A program made the translations under genes and the position numbers. From Leptolyngbya sp. NIES-3755 (lineage in GTDB: Bacteria; Cyanobacteriota; Cyanobacteriia; Leptolyngbyales; Leptolyngbyaceae): 64,000 nucleotides of DNA. The DNA is taken from the NCBI GenBank assembly GCA_001548435.1, contig AP017308.1, forward strand, positions 4,969,030-5,033,029, read 5' to 3'. Each line of letters opens with the position of its first letter. Position 1 is the stretch's first letter. The notes under the pieces are model-generated. The model made no database searches. It was not told where the DNA came from and was given only the letters and a program-made list of their open reading frames with translations. Below, piece after piece: positions 32,610 to 42,106 of this stretch.

Positions 32610-33685
32610 CACCCCTCCCACGGATCAGCTACAGAATTCGTTTGAAATCGTCGTTTCTGATTCAACTGAGCAACAAAAAACTGAGTTGCATAAGTCGGCT
32701 GATCGGATTGCATAATCGCTCGTACAACCGAAACCCGTTCTGCACCTGCATCTAGGACTTCATGAATATTTTGTGTGTCAATTCCCCCGATCGCATACCA
32801 GGGAATCGAGCAATTGGCAGCGGCATGTCGGACGTAATCTAATCCTGCCGCAGGTCTACCCGCTTTGGTTGGCGTTTCGTAAACCGGACCGACTCCCACA
32901 TAATCGGCTCCTTCTGCGATCGCACTTTCCAATTGTTCTGCACTATGCGTCGATCGACCAATGATCTTATGCTCACCGAGCATTCGACGCGCCCACTCTA
33001 ACGGCAAATCATCCTGTCCAAGATGCACTCCATCCGCATCGACCGCTAAGGCTAAATCGACTCGATCGTTCACGATAAACAGCGCATCGTATTCGTGACA
33101 CAATCGGCGCAATTTCTCTGCATTCCGCAATCGAATTAAATCATCAGACTCCTTATCGCGGTATTGAACAAGCGTTAATCCACCTTGAAGGGCAGATTCA
33201 ACCGTCGTAAATAAATTCTCGGAGGGTGAAGTGACTAAATAAAGTCTTGCCGATTCGAGTAACTGACGACGCTGAATCGAGAGCAATCGACTTTCTAACG
33301 TATACACCTCGTAGCGCATTTGTTTGACTGCGCTTGCCATCTCCGATCGGTAAACTTTTCCGTACTCTTCCAAGACCCGCAGCGCTTCCTCCACACGGGC
33401 AAAATTCGCCTGTAAAACTTGTTCGATGCTGCTACGGACGGCTTCTTGAGGGTGAGTGAGTTCTGTACCTGGATCATCAGGCGTATTCCGAGCCGATCGC
33501 AGTTCTGCGCGATGCCACTGAGCGAGTTCTTGTCGCCAGTGTTTGCACTGTTCGGTGAACGCAACATCTTCTAAGCCGAACCGACACCACTCCTCAATTA
33601 CTCGTAAGCCTTCACGAGCACGATCGAGGTTGGCATCTAAAATCCGGTACAGTGCTGGCTGCATAGAGGATTGGAAATTGCCCAT
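32609..33685 (-). CDS. thiE: Thiamine phosphate synthase with N-terminal helical domain
   Basis: 358 residues, longer than the usual 210-residue ThiE. The first 150 residues are a helical domain (RAREGLRVIEEWCRFGL, VEEALRVLEEYGKVYR) seen mainly in cyanobacterial versions; its function is not known. The ThiE TIM barrel (from about 145) has LTLVQYRDKESDDLIRL, ALFIVNDRVDLALAVDADGVHLGQDDL and the phosphate site YVGVGPVYETPTKAG. It joins the pyrimidine and thiazole phosphates to thiamine phosphate. Overlaps thiS by one base in an operon. Confidence 0.93.
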   Translation of the reverse strand: MGNFQSSMQPALYRILDANLDRAREGLRVIEEWCRFGLEDVAFTEQCKHWRQELAQWHRAELRSARNTPDDPGTELTHPQEAVRSSIEQVLQANFARVEEALRVLEEYGKVYRSEMASAVKQMRYEVYTLESRLLSIQRRQLLESARLYLVTSPSENLFTTVESALQGGLTLVQYRDKESDDLIRLRNAEKLRRLCHEYDALFIVNDRVDLALAVDADGVHLGQDDLPLEWARRMLGEHKIIGRSTHSAEQLESAIAEGADYVGVGPVYETPTKAGRPAAGLDYVRHAAANCSIPWYAIGGIDTQNIHEVLDAGAERVSVVRAIMQSDQPTYATQFFVAQLNQKRRFQTNSVADPWEG

Positions 33686-33798
33686 AGAATCAGTCAGTCC
33701 TATTGATTGTTTATCGTATCAGGGGCGCGAGTCGTCTTACTTTTGTAAAGTTTTATGAAGTTGGTTGATCTCAGTGGAGTTACAGAGAGAATAAGTTC

Positions 33799-33845
33799 AC
33801 TGTGGTGATTTGCATGGAAACCCTCTCGAATTAAGGGTTCCAGTG
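33799..33845. other. Stem-loop upstream of the beta-helix protein gene
   Basis: GGAAACCCT (33816-33824) pairs with AGGGTTCC (33834-33841) with one bulged base, and outer CACTG/CAGTG flanks can extend the stem. It lies between the divergent thiE and DUF1565 genes, in the upstream region or leader of the latter. Role unknown; not a thiamine riboswitch by motif. Confidence 0.4.
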
Positions 33846-33939
33846 ATTTTACAGAGGTCGAATGTGATGCAGGGTGTAAACTGAAGCCCGTTACATCCCG
33901 TCATGTGATCCATACAAGCCGTGTGTAGGAGAACAACCC

Positions 33940-35715
33940 GTGAACAACCGCCCGTTTTATTCCTCCGTATTCTCTGTATTTAGTGTATCGGGACTGCTTG
34001 GACTTGCTGCAATTCCGGTCGCGGCAAACCCAATTCCTGATCCGGTGATGGCATCTACCCGTTCGATCATTTATGTGAATCCGACGATCGGAAACGATAA
34101 CGCTTCTGGTCAAGCCCAATCTCCACTCCGAACGTTAACGGTGGCGCTCGATCGAGCCATGCCGAATTCAACGATCGTACTTTCTCCTGGAACTTACAGT
34201 GTCGAAACTGGCGAAGTGTTTCCAATCCAACTAAAACCGACTGTGACGGTTCAGGGTGATCCACGCGATCGTGGACTGAGTGTGATCATTCGGGGTGGGG
34301 ATGCGTTCTTGAGTCGAACCTTCGCTCGGCAAAATGTGACGATTCTGGGTGCGAATAATGCCACCCTGACGGGAGTGACCGTCACGAATCCGAATCCTCA
34401 AGGCTATGGACTCTGGACAGAATCGAGCAGCCCGATCGTGGTGGCGAATACGTTTACTCGAAGCGGGCATGATGGCGCTTCGATCGTCGGAAATAGCGCT
34501 CCTGTTCTGAGAAATAATTACTTCTTTCAAAACGGCGCAAACGGTATCACGATTTTTGGTTCATCTCGACCAGAACTTCAAGAGAATATCTTTGAACGAA
34601 CGGGATTTGGGGTGAATATCGCTCAGAATGCGGCTCCCAGACTGGTCGGCAACCGAATCACTCAGAACAAAGACGGCATTGTGATTCAGGGTAATGCTCA
34701 GCCAATTTTGCGGAATAACGTGATCGATGCCAACGATCGAGATGGAATTGTGTCGATCGCTCAGTCTCGTCCGGATCTCGGAACCTCTACTGATCCAGGA
34801 AATAATACGTTTTTGAGCAATCGCCAATTCGATATCAACGCTCAAAGAAGTTCCCAAATTCTGCCAGCCTTTGGCAATCAACTTTCTACTAGAACGATCG
34901 GACGATTAGATCTGTCTGGAATTGCTTCAGTCGTTCCAGTTAATGTCGCTTCTTCAAGGGTGACGACGAGACTCAATCCCATTGCAATTAATCCTAGTGC
35001 TCGAATCGCTCGTCCTTTGCCTCGTCCCAATGCTCCGACTGCTGGCGCGATTGAAATTCCCGTCCCGGCTCCAATGACGACTCCGATCGCAACTCAAACT
35101 CCGATGATCGCTCCGATCGCGACTCAAACTCCGATCGCAACTTCGGTTCCGGTTCGTCGAATGGCGCGACCTGCCTTTCCCCGTCCAAACGCACCTTCTC
35201 CGATCATTCCATTAGGCGAGAGTGCGCCGTTACCCATTGCTCAGTCTCGACCCAGTAGACCGCTTCCAATGGCTCGATCGAGTGCACCGCTCCCAATTGC
35301 CCAATCGCGCCCGACCTTGCAAATCAACGCGATTTCAACGGCTCCCATTCCAGTTCAGGTTTCTCAAGCCGCTGCACCTCGACGATTTACACCTTCAGGA
35401 ATTCTGCCTGTCCCTCGTGCTACGCCACCGATCGGCAATACCCGTGGCACATCGGTTCGGATCTGGCGCGGTGGATCATCTGGTGGATCGTCTGGAGTCA
35501 GCCAAGCTGCAAGTTTAGGGTTCCGATTCCGCGTGGTGGTGAGAGCGAATTCAGATTTGGAACAATCCCAAGTTCGATCGATTGTGCCAGATGCGTTTTC
35601 GTTGCGAGGACGTGGAGTCATGCAGGCGGGAGCATTTCGCGATCGTACTGAAGCGGATGAATTGTTCCAGGTTTTGGTGAATCAAGGATTGCAGGTATCG
35701 ATCGAACAAATTTGA
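33940..35715 (+). CDS. Exported DUF1565 beta-helix protein with C-terminal SPOR-like domain
   Basis: 591 residues from a GTG start. Signal peptide (VSGLLGLAAIPVAANP), then the right-handed beta-helix (DUF1565) from about 40 to 290: IIYVNPTIGNDNASG, IVLSPGTYSVETGE, and repeated turns (PVLRNNYFFQNGANGITI, RLVGNRITQNKDGIVI, ILRNNVIDANDRDGIV). A long Pro/Ala/Arg-rich low-complexity region (about 345-520) with repeats such as PIATQTP and PIAQSRP follows. The last 65 residues (GVMQAGAFRDRTEADELFQV) are SPOR-like and may bind peptidoglycan. Probably a cell-surface or periplasmic protein. Confidence 0.85.
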   Translation: MNNRPFYSSVFSVFSVSGLLGLAAIPVAANPIPDPVMASTRSIIYVNPTIGNDNASGQAQSPLRTLTVALDRAMPNSTIVLSPGTYSVETGEVFPIQLKPTVTVQGDPRDRGLSVIIRGGDAFLSRTFARQNVTILGANNATLTGVTVTNPNPQGYGLWTESSSPIVVANTFTRSGHDGASIVGNSAPVLRNNYFFQNGANGITIFGSSRPELQENIFERTGFGVNIAQNAAPRLVGNRITQNKDGIVIQGNAQPILRNNVIDANDRDGIVSIAQSRPDLGTSTDPGNNTFLSNRQFDINAQRSSQILPAFGNQLSTRTIGRLDLSGIASVVPVNVASSRVTTRLNPIAINPSARIARPLPRPNAPTAGAIEIPVPAPMTTPIATQTPMIAPIATQTPIATSVPVRRMARPAFPRPNAPSPIIPLGESAPLPIAQSRPSRPLPMARSSAPLPIAQSRPTLQINAISTAPIPVQVSQAAAPRRFTPSGILPVPRATPPIGNTRGTSVRIWRGGSSGGSSGVSQAASLGFRFRVVVRANSDLEQSQVRSIVPDAFSLRGRGVMQAGAFRDRTEADELFQVLVNQGLQVSIEQI

Positions 35716-35722
35716 TCGAACC

Positions 35723-35766
35723 TAGAGACGCGAATGTGAATTGCAAGCGTTCTAATCGCGTCTCTA
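35723..35766 (+). terminator. Terminator between convergent genes
   Basis: Perfect 11-bp arms TAGAGACGCGA (35723-35733) and TCGCGTCTCTA (35756-35766) between the beta-helix gene and the flavoprotein gene. A loose T-rich stretch follows on the plus strand (AGTTTTGCTG). Confidence 0.65.
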
Positions 35767-35788
35767 TCAAAAGTTTTGCTGTTTCCAA

Positions 35789-37006
35789 TTACCCGTTAAA
35801 CGCCGGGAAAAAATTCCCTCCAACCGATCGCTTTAATCGTCGCATCGCCCGACCTGCCATATCGGTAAATAACAAATCCCCACACAATAGCTCGGTTGCA
35901 TACCGTGTACTCTTCTCATACTTCACGCCGTACTTATAGCAAACTCCTGTGCACTGATAAAAGATTCGCGCTAAATTCAACGCTGCATCGAAATTCGCCG
36001 CAAATTCTGCATGAATTCGATCGGTATACTCTTCTGCCGCATCCTCAATAATCGATCGAGCCGCAATTCCGCCGCTCTTCACCGCGTGTAGAATTCCATC
36101 CCCAAAAATTGGATTAATCAATCCAGCGGCATCGCCCACTAATAGAATTCGCCCTTCGTGTAACGGCTCTTTTCCGCTCCAAGTCGGTAAAGGATGAGCA
36201 TGAAATTTCAGCGCATCAGGGTCATATCTCACGCCCACTGCATCCATATAATCCAAAATCGTCTTCTGCAACACGGTACGTAACGTCCGATCGCTTCTCG
36301 CATCCTGATTATCGGGTCGAAACACGCCTGCCCCAATATTCAAATGATCCGCTTTGGGGAAAATCCACGCATACCCCCGCTTGACTGCTCCATATTCTAG
36401 ATGTGCAATCTCTGGACGTAATTCTGGATGTCCATCGCCCCATTGATGCGGATGTTCAATTTCCATTGCTAACGCGATCGCTCTTTTTTTCCTTAACTGC
36501 GTCGCCTTTACCGTCACACCATTCGCGCCATCCGCCCCAATTAGATAACGCGCCTTTGCGGTGAATTCACTGCCCGTCTTCATTCCTTGTGCTCGAACGA
36601 TCACCCCATCGGATTCAGGCTGGATCGCTCTCACAGCAATTCCATCTCTCAATTCGGCTCCAAACTTTGCTGCTCTTTGTGCCAGGGTGTGATCAAATAT
36701 CGATCGCTGTACCATCCAAAGTGACAGGCGCTCATCCGTCGATCGAGGATTCATCGACACCAGATACGGATCGCCAAAATTCCAAGTGTGTCGCATCATC
36801 GTGACATCGGACTCTACAAACGCCTCTGGAGCCAAATCACGCAATTGACTCTGCATGACCATTGGCATTCCGCCACCACAGGTTTTGTGACGGGGTAAAA
36901 TCTGTTTTTCCAGCAGCGCCACTTTTAGTCCAGATTGCGCCAATTCAGCAGCGGCGATCGTTCCCGACGGACCCGCACCGCACACGATGACATCGTAGTT
37001 TTGCAT
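35789..37006 (-). CDS. Geranylgeranyl-reductase-family FAD protein
   Basis: 405 residues. FAD-binding motif VIVCGAGPSGTIAAAELA at the N-terminus, then the family motif LPRHKTCGGGMP (about 38-49), the YLIGADGANG motif and the second FAD site LLVGDAAGLINPIFGDGI (about 285-303). The family includes ChlP and related prenyl reductases and halogenase-like enzymes. The sequence is not a close fit to cyanobacterial ChlP, so the substrate is left open; a prenyl-lipid is the likely choice. A long C-terminal helical part includes IHAEFAANFDAALN and a Cys-rich TGVCYKYG. Confidence 0.85.
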   Translation of the reverse strand: MQNYDVIVCGAGPSGTIAAAELAQSGLKVALLEKQILPRHKTCGGGMPMVMQSQLRDLAPEAFVESDVTMMRHTWNFGDPYLVSMNPRSTDERLSLWMVQRSIFDHTLAQRAAKFGAELRDGIAVRAIQPESDGVIVRAQGMKTGSEFTAKARYLIGADGANGVTVKATQLRKKRAIALAMEIEHPHQWGDGHPELRPEIAHLEYGAVKRGYAWIFPKADHLNIGAGVFRPDNQDARSDRTLRTVLQKTILDYMDAVGVRYDPDALKFHAHPLPTWSGKEPLHEGRILLVGDAAGLINPIFGDGILHAVKSGGIAARSIIEDAAEEYTDRIHAEFAANFDAALNLARIFYQCTGVCYKYGVKYEKSTRYATELLCGDLLFTDMAGRAMRRLKRSVGGNFFPAFNG

Positions 37007-37050
37007 GAGCGATCGATGAAATTTCGCTTACTAGCCTAATCGAAAACCGT

Positions 37051-37434
37051 TCAATGCAACAGTTGACTAAGCACCGATTCTAAGCCTTGCACTTCGATGA
37101 GAAATTGTTGTTTGTCCTGTTCGTCAATGGCACTCCAATTGTTTCGGAGATTGATGCCTAACAAATAGCGCTGTTTTGAGCAGCAAATAATCACCGAGAT
37201 TCCGCGATCGATCAATTTTGAACCCAGGTCATAAGCTTGTTCACGACGTTGCGTACTAAAACTGTGAAACTGGTAAAACAGTTCGCCTTGATAGCTAATT
37301 CCATCACACACTCGATCGTGGAACCAGAACTTGAATAGCCGACAGTCTGATTCATTTGCAAGTAACAGATTCATATTGGCGAGAATGGGCACATTGATTA
37401 CTCTCTTCAAGGCAAATATCTTGATTCCTGACAT
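37051..37434 (-). CDS. Hypothetical small protein
   Basis: 127 residues as listed; the ATG at 37374 (MNLLLANESDCRLFKFWFHD) may be the real start because the protein-like pattern begins there, but neither start has a clear ribosome site. The core reads as alternating strands and helices (ISYQGELFYQFHSF, REQAYDLGSKLIDRGISV, QRYLLGINLRNNW). Unrecognised. No signal peptide if the short start is used. Confidence 0.6.
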   Translation of the reverse strand: MSGIKIFALKRVINVPILANMNLLLANESDCRLFKFWFHDRVCDGISYQGELFYQFHSFSTQRREQAYDLGSKLIDRGISVIICCSKQRYLLGINLRNNWSAIDEQDKQQFLIEVQGLESVLSQLLH

Positions 37435-37875
37435 ATTGTGCCAGTTTTGGCGCTTGACAAAGTAGCAATCTGATTATGCTCATCTCTCTACCTCCGTGTT
37501 TTCGCGTAGATTAGAACTGAGCATAGATTTAGCTCAATGAATGAAATTAGCTTATCCTGTGGAATATAAGAATCTCTCTATCTTTAGACAGAGGGAGGTC
37601 AAAAAAATTGCTTTGATGCCTCGATCGACTAAATCTCTGCGTATGGACTTTGCGTGAATTCCACAGGATTTATGTGAACAAATCGTGGAGTGTCACAAGA
37701 TTCTAGACTTTTCTCAGGGAAATTCGCTAGGATTTATAAACTATGCCGTATTTTTACGCGGGCGCTTCGTCTCCCACTCCATGCTTTCACGGAATCATTG
37801 ACGCTTTTTGTAAGCTTGGGCAGCTTCTACCAATAATCCTCGTTTCCGATCCATTTCTCAATCCAGCCAATCGTG
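37435..37875. other. 441-bp intergenic region with a 12-bp inverted repeat
   Basis: Contains a perfect 12-bp inverted repeat, ATCCTGTGGAAT at 37554-37565 and ATTCCACAGGAT at 37658-37669, enclosing 92 bp. Inside is a small secondary hairpin (CTCTATC...GACAGAG near 37574-37589). Outside are a TTGACA (37454-37459) and a TA-rich region but no clear gene. It may be a small non-coding RNA, a remnant mobile element or a promoter region for the downstream signalling genes. Confidence 0.45.
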
Positions 37876-39021
37876 ATGACTCGCTCCTATAATTCTCAAC
37901 CGCTCCAGCCACCGACCGGAAGAGACTTGAAGATTCTGGTAATTGAAGACGAAACCGATGTCCGGCTCAATATCGTCGAAATCCTTGCATCCGGAGGGTT
38001 TGATTCTCTGAATGCAGACAATGGACTCACAGGGGTACAACTTGCAAAAGAGCGATCGCCGGATCTGATCATTTGCGATATTAAAATGCCCGATTTTGAT
38101 GGCTACAACGTGCTAGAGGAACTCCGTCAAGATCCCACCACTGCAATGATTCCATTCATTTTCCTCACCGCAAAAGCCGATAAAGCAGATGTCCGGCAGG
38201 GCATGAATTTAGGGGCAGATGATTATTTAACCAAACCCTTTCGTCGAGTGGAATTGCTCGATACGATCGCGGCTCGGCTCAAACGGCATCGCGCTCAAGC
38301 CGAAATTCAAAAAAAAGTCGATGAGCTTCAGCAAATTAATAGTCAGAAAAACGATTTACTCAATACGATCACACACGATTTACGCGCTCCGCTCACTACG
38401 ATCAAAGTCGCGCTTCAACTGATGGATGCGATGCCAGAAAATCGGCGGCAATATGTCGAAATTGCGTTGAATGCTTGTGATCAAGGAGACGAACTGATTC
38501 AAAATCTGCTCGATCTCTATCAACTCGAATCCGGTGAAACCTTAGCCCTTCCGGAACCCCTGAATTTAAGAGAGCTTTTAAGAAAAACGACCGATGCGTT
38601 CCAGGTGAGAACTCGTGACTGTCAGCAACTTTTAAAAGTAAATCTTCCGGAAACTCTGCCTGTAATCGTGGCAGATGGAGTAAGTCTACGCCGAATTTTG
38701 GTGGAGTTGCTGAATAACGCTTGCAAGTACACAAGAAGTGGAGGTGAAATCTGTCTTAAAGTGCGAGAAGCTCATTTAAGTCAACAACCTGTACTTAAAT
38801 TTACGATCGCGAACGAGTCCGAGATTCCCGCCAGAAATTTGCCGCACATTTTTGACAAGTTCTATCGCGTCCCCGGAAGCGATCGCTGGCAGAAAGGCGG
38901 AACAGGACTGGGATTAGCGCTCGTCAAGAAACTGGTGGAACAACTCCAAGGCAATATCATTGTCACCAGCGAGCAGGGTTGGACCCGCTTTACAGTTGAG
39001 CTTCCTTATGAAACTCTTTAA
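37876..39021 (+). CDS. Response regulator-histidine kinase hybrid (REC-HisKA-HATPase)
   Basis: 381 residues from the ATG at 37876, with a GTG just before it at 37873. The N-terminal receiver domain (about 18-135) has the acidic pair EDE, phospho-acceptor Asp in LIICDIKMPDFDG, and the conserved Lys in GADDYLTKPF. A coiled linker leads to HisKA (NTITHDLRAPLTTIKVAL, His near 169) and HATPase_c (LLNNACKYTRSG, GTGLGLALVKKL). A REC domain at the N-terminus of a kinase means its activity is set by another kinase's phosphate. The 1001-residue PAS kinase gene starts 79 bp downstream. Confidence 0.9.
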   Translation: MTRSYNSQPLQPPTGRDLKILVIEDETDVRLNIVEILASGGFDSLNADNGLTGVQLAKERSPDLIICDIKMPDFDGYNVLEELRQDPTTAMIPFIFLTAKADKADVRQGMNLGADDYLTKPFRRVELLDTIAARLKRHRAQAEIQKKVDELQQINSQKNDLLNTITHDLRAPLTTIKVALQLMDAMPENRRQYVEIALNACDQGDELIQNLLDLYQLESGETLALPEPLNLRELLRKTTDAFQVRTRDCQQLLKVNLPETLPVIVADGVSLRRILVELLNNACKYTRSGGEICLKVREAHLSQQPVLKFTIANESEIPARNLPHIFDKFYRVPGSDRWQKGGTGLGLALVKKLVEQLQGNIIVTSEQGWTRFTVELPYETL

Positions 39022-39100
39022 GTGAACTTCAGCAAGTCTGCATAAAGAACGTGCAAAATTCGAGCAAAGATTTAAAACTGATGTCGATCGAGCAGGAGTC

Positions 39101-42100
39101 ATGCAAGAAACCGACCAACTCCGGTTAGCCAAGCGCAATGCTGAACTAGAAGTCCTCGTGGATGAACTGCGATCGCAGCTTGAAGCGCAGTCCATTCAAG
39201 AACGAGACCCCACTCCCAAAGCGATGGCTCCAGAGCGATCGACCGATCAGGATGCGGTAATGGATCGTAAAGTTGCTCAACTCGAACACAGAATCGAGCA
39301 GTTGCAAGCGGAAGTGAGCCGCCGTCGCCGCGAACAAGAAAGTCTCAAAACGAGTGAGCAACGCTACCGATCGGTTGTAGAAGCGATGCACGAAGCAGTG
39401 ATCATGCTGAACGCGGAAGGCGTGATCGAAACCTGTAACGCGAGTGCGGCTCAGATTTTGGAATCTGCGGCTGAGGAATTGGTCGATCGGAATCTGCTCG
39501 ATCTCGATTGGGAAGCAGTGCACGAAGATGGTTCACCGTTTAATCCGCAAGAATTTCCGGGTGTGATTACTGCCAAAACAGGAATTCCTTGCTCTGAAGT
39601 GGTTTTGGGCTTGTGCAAACCTGAAAAGCAAATGACTTGGATTTCGATTAATTCCCAGCCGTTGTTTAAATCAGGTCAAATTCTGCCGTATGCGGTCGTT
39701 GTTTCTTTTTCAGATATCAGTCTGCGTCGCTGGATCGAGGAAGAGCGGCATCAACTTCTAGAGCGAGAACAGGCGGCTCGTGCAGAATCTGAACTCGCTC
39801 GTGAACAGATTACTCAAGTCTTACAAAGTATTACGGATGGCTTTGTCGCGCTCGATCGTTCTGCCCGATTCACTTACATCAATCACGAAGCTGCCAGTAC
39901 ATTCGGCAAACCTGCCAGAGATTTGCTTGGCAAAGTCCTGTGGCAAGAATTTCCTGATTTTGCAGGAACCAGTTTTGGACGGCTCTATCGTCGAGCGCTG
40001 GCAGAAGGTGTTCCATTAGAACTGGTCGATTATTACGAGCCTTGTCAGCGGTGGTATTCCGTCCGAGCTTATCCTTCAAAATCCGGTGTCTCGCTGTTCT
40101 TTCGCAATATGACCGACTCGGTACAGACCGCACGAGAGCGCGATCAGGCACAGGAAGCGTTAAAAGGCGCATTACAGCGATTGGCTTTCCATGTGGACAA
40201 TTCCCCATTTGCAGTGATCGAATGGGATCGGAACTTGCGAATTACGCGCTGGTCAAGTGAAGCAGAATCGCTCTTGGGCTGGAATACGTCAGAAGTGATC
40301 GGGAAACAATTCGGCAGTTGGAATTTAGTGCTGCCAGAAGACTTAGAGCAAGTCGATCGAGCGATCGCTGAACTGCTCAATGGTCAAACCACCCGAAATG
40401 TTTGCTACAGCCGCAATACGTCGAAAGATGGCTCGATCGTCCATTGCGAGTGGTATAACTCGGTTCTATTTGACAGCAAGGGCGATTTAATCTCTGTTCT
40501 GTCGCTGATTCTGAATGTCGGTGAACGGTTGCGCGTCGAAGACGAACGAAAATTAGCAGCGGCGGAACTACAAGAAAGTGAAGAGCGTTTTCGACAATTA
40601 GCAGAAAACATTCAGCAAATCTTCTGGATGTACGATGTCGAGCGCAAAAAGCTGATTTATATCAGTCCTGCCTGTCAGCAAGTTCTTGGCTATGACAGTG
40701 AAACTTGTTATGAAAAATCGCTCGACTTCTGGATTCATCGATCGCGTCCTGAAGACATTCCGGAGTTAATGAAAGTCAGTCGTCAAGCCCTAAGAGGCAA
40801 GCCCACAGAAGCGACTTTCCAATTCAACCGAGAAGATAACGTCGATCGCTGGTTACGTGCCCGTGCCTTTCCCGTTCGCAATGCTCAAGGCAAAATTTAT
40901 CGCATCGCTGGAATTGCAGAAGACATGACCGAAGCGAAACATCACGAAGCAGAACGCAGAGACCAGGAACAACGGATGTGCCTACTCGAATCGGTGGTTG
41001 TGAATGCGAGTGATGCGGTCGTGATTACTGAAGCGGAACCTGTCGAGCCACCCGGACCCAGAATTATTTACGTGAATGATGCGTTTACGAAAATGATGGG
41101 CTACGAGCGTGAAGAAGTCATTGGAAAAACGCCACGAATTTTACAAGGTCCAAAAACCAATTGGGCAATTCTGAAAGACATTAGAAGCGCCTTGAAAAAT
41201 TGGCAACCTGCGATCGCGGAATTAGTCAACTATCACAAAGATGGTTCCGAAGTTTGGATCGAACTGAGCATTTTCCCCGTCACCGATCAAACGGGACATT
41301 ATACGTATTGGGTCGGTTTACAGCGGGATATCACCCATCGAAAACAAGCCGAAAACGAAATGAGAAAAGCGCTTGAAAAAGAGCGCGAACTCAGCGAACT
41401 CAAATCGCATTTCGTGACGACCGTTTCTCATGAGTTCCGGACTCCGCTCTGTACAATCCTTTCTTCAGCCGACATGCTGGAATTTTATGCACACGCGCAA
41501 GATGGCTCGATCGAGAAACAACTTGAACACATTCAGCGCATTCAAACCGCCTCGCTCAACATGAAAGATCTGCTCAGCGTTGTGCTTGATTTAGAGCGGG
41601 CGGAAGCGAAAAAAATGAAGTTTGAACCCGCACCCATGAACGTTCTATCGTTCTGCGAGACGCTCGTTGATGAGATGCGACTGAATGATCAAAATCAGCA
41701 TCAATTAGTGTTTGAACCGCAAACGATGCTGCCTGAAGTTCGTGGCTATATGGATGCGAAATTGATGCGACAAATCCTCACGAATTTATTAACCAATGCG
41801 TTAAAGTATTCGCCTGCTGGTTCAACCGTGACTTTCCGATTCGGTCACGATGAAACGAACGCTCATTTTGAAGTGCAAGATCAAGGCATTGGAATTCCCG
41901 CGTCCGATCAAGCGCGATTGTTCGAGGCATTTCATCGAGCGACCAATGTTGGAGCGATTTCTGGAAATGGATTAGGACTCGTCATTGTCAAACAGTCCGT
42001 TGAGTTTCATCAAGGCACGATCCACCTGATGAGTCGAGAAAATGAAGGCACGATCGTGCAAGTTACGCTGCCGCTCCAACCCAATGCGGAATTTATGATT

Positions 42101-42106
42101 GAATGA
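39101..42106 (+). CDS. Multi-PAS sensor histidine kinase
   Basis: 1001 residues, cytoplasmic (no membrane segment seen). An N-terminal coiled coil (LAKRNAELEVLVDELRSQLE) is followed by about five PAS/PAC units: near 85-215, 235-345, 350-475, 495-620 and 630-755. The last resembles the LOV/PYP type (YVNDAFTKMMGYEREEV, KTPRILQGPKTN) but lacks the photoreactive Cys. HisKA is HFVTTVSHEFRTPLCTILSS (His near 777) and HATPase_c has LLTNALKYSPAGS and GNGLGLVIVKQS. AGGAG precedes the ATG. It lies between the REC-kinase gene (79 bp) and a small membrane protein gene (4-bp overlap). Confidence 0.92.
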   Translation: MQETDQLRLAKRNAELEVLVDELRSQLEAQSIQERDPTPKAMAPERSTDQDAVMDRKVAQLEHRIEQLQAEVSRRRREQESLKTSEQRYRSVVEAMHEAVIMLNAEGVIETCNASAAQILESAAEELVDRNLLDLDWEAVHEDGSPFNPQEFPGVITAKTGIPCSEVVLGLCKPEKQMTWISINSQPLFKSGQILPYAVVVSFSDISLRRWIEEERHQLLEREQAARAESELAREQITQVLQSITDGFVALDRSARFTYINHEAASTFGKPARDLLGKVLWQEFPDFAGTSFGRLYRRALAEGVPLELVDYYEPCQRWYSVRAYPSKSGVSLFFRNMTDSVQTARERDQAQEALKGALQRLAFHVDNSPFAVIEWDRNLRITRWSSEAESLLGWNTSEVIGKQFGSWNLVLPEDLEQVDRAIAELLNGQTTRNVCYSRNTSKDGSIVHCEWYNSVLFDSKGDLISVLSLILNVGERLRVEDERKLAAAELQESEERFRQLAENIQQIFWMYDVERKKLIYISPACQQVLGYDSETCYEKSLDFWIHRSRPEDIPELMKVSRQALRGKPTEATFQFNREDNVDRWLRARAFPVRNAQGKIYRIAGIAEDMTEAKHHEAERRDQEQRMCLLESVVVNASDAVVITEAEPVEPPGPRIIYVNDAFTKMMGYEREEVIGKTPRILQGPKTNWAILKDIRSALKNWQPAIAELVNYHKDGSEVWIELSIFPVTDQTGHYTYWVGLQRDITHRKQAENEMRKALEKERELSELKSHFVTTVSHEFRTPLCTILSSADMLEFYAHAQDGSIEKQLEHIQRIQTASLNMKDLLSVVLDLERAEAKKMKFEPAPMNVLSFCETLVDEMRLNDQNQHQLVFEPQTMLPEVRGYMDAKLMRQILTNLLTNALKYSPAGSTVTFRFGHDETNAHFEVQDQGIGIPASDQARLFEAFHRATNVGAISGNGLGLVIVKQSVEFHQGTIHLMSRENEGTIVQVTLPLQPNAEFMIE

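Noticed and set aside
33690-33900. Possible thiamine riboswitch before thiE
   Set aside because: No ordered THI-box motifs; only a CTGAGA-like hexamer. Cyanobacterial TPP switches are usually before thiC.
40950-41340. LOV photosensor domain in the multi-PAS kinase
   Set aside because: The fifth PAS resembles LOV (RILQGPKTN) but lacks the reactive Cys of GRNCRFLQ, so flavin photochemistry is not supported.
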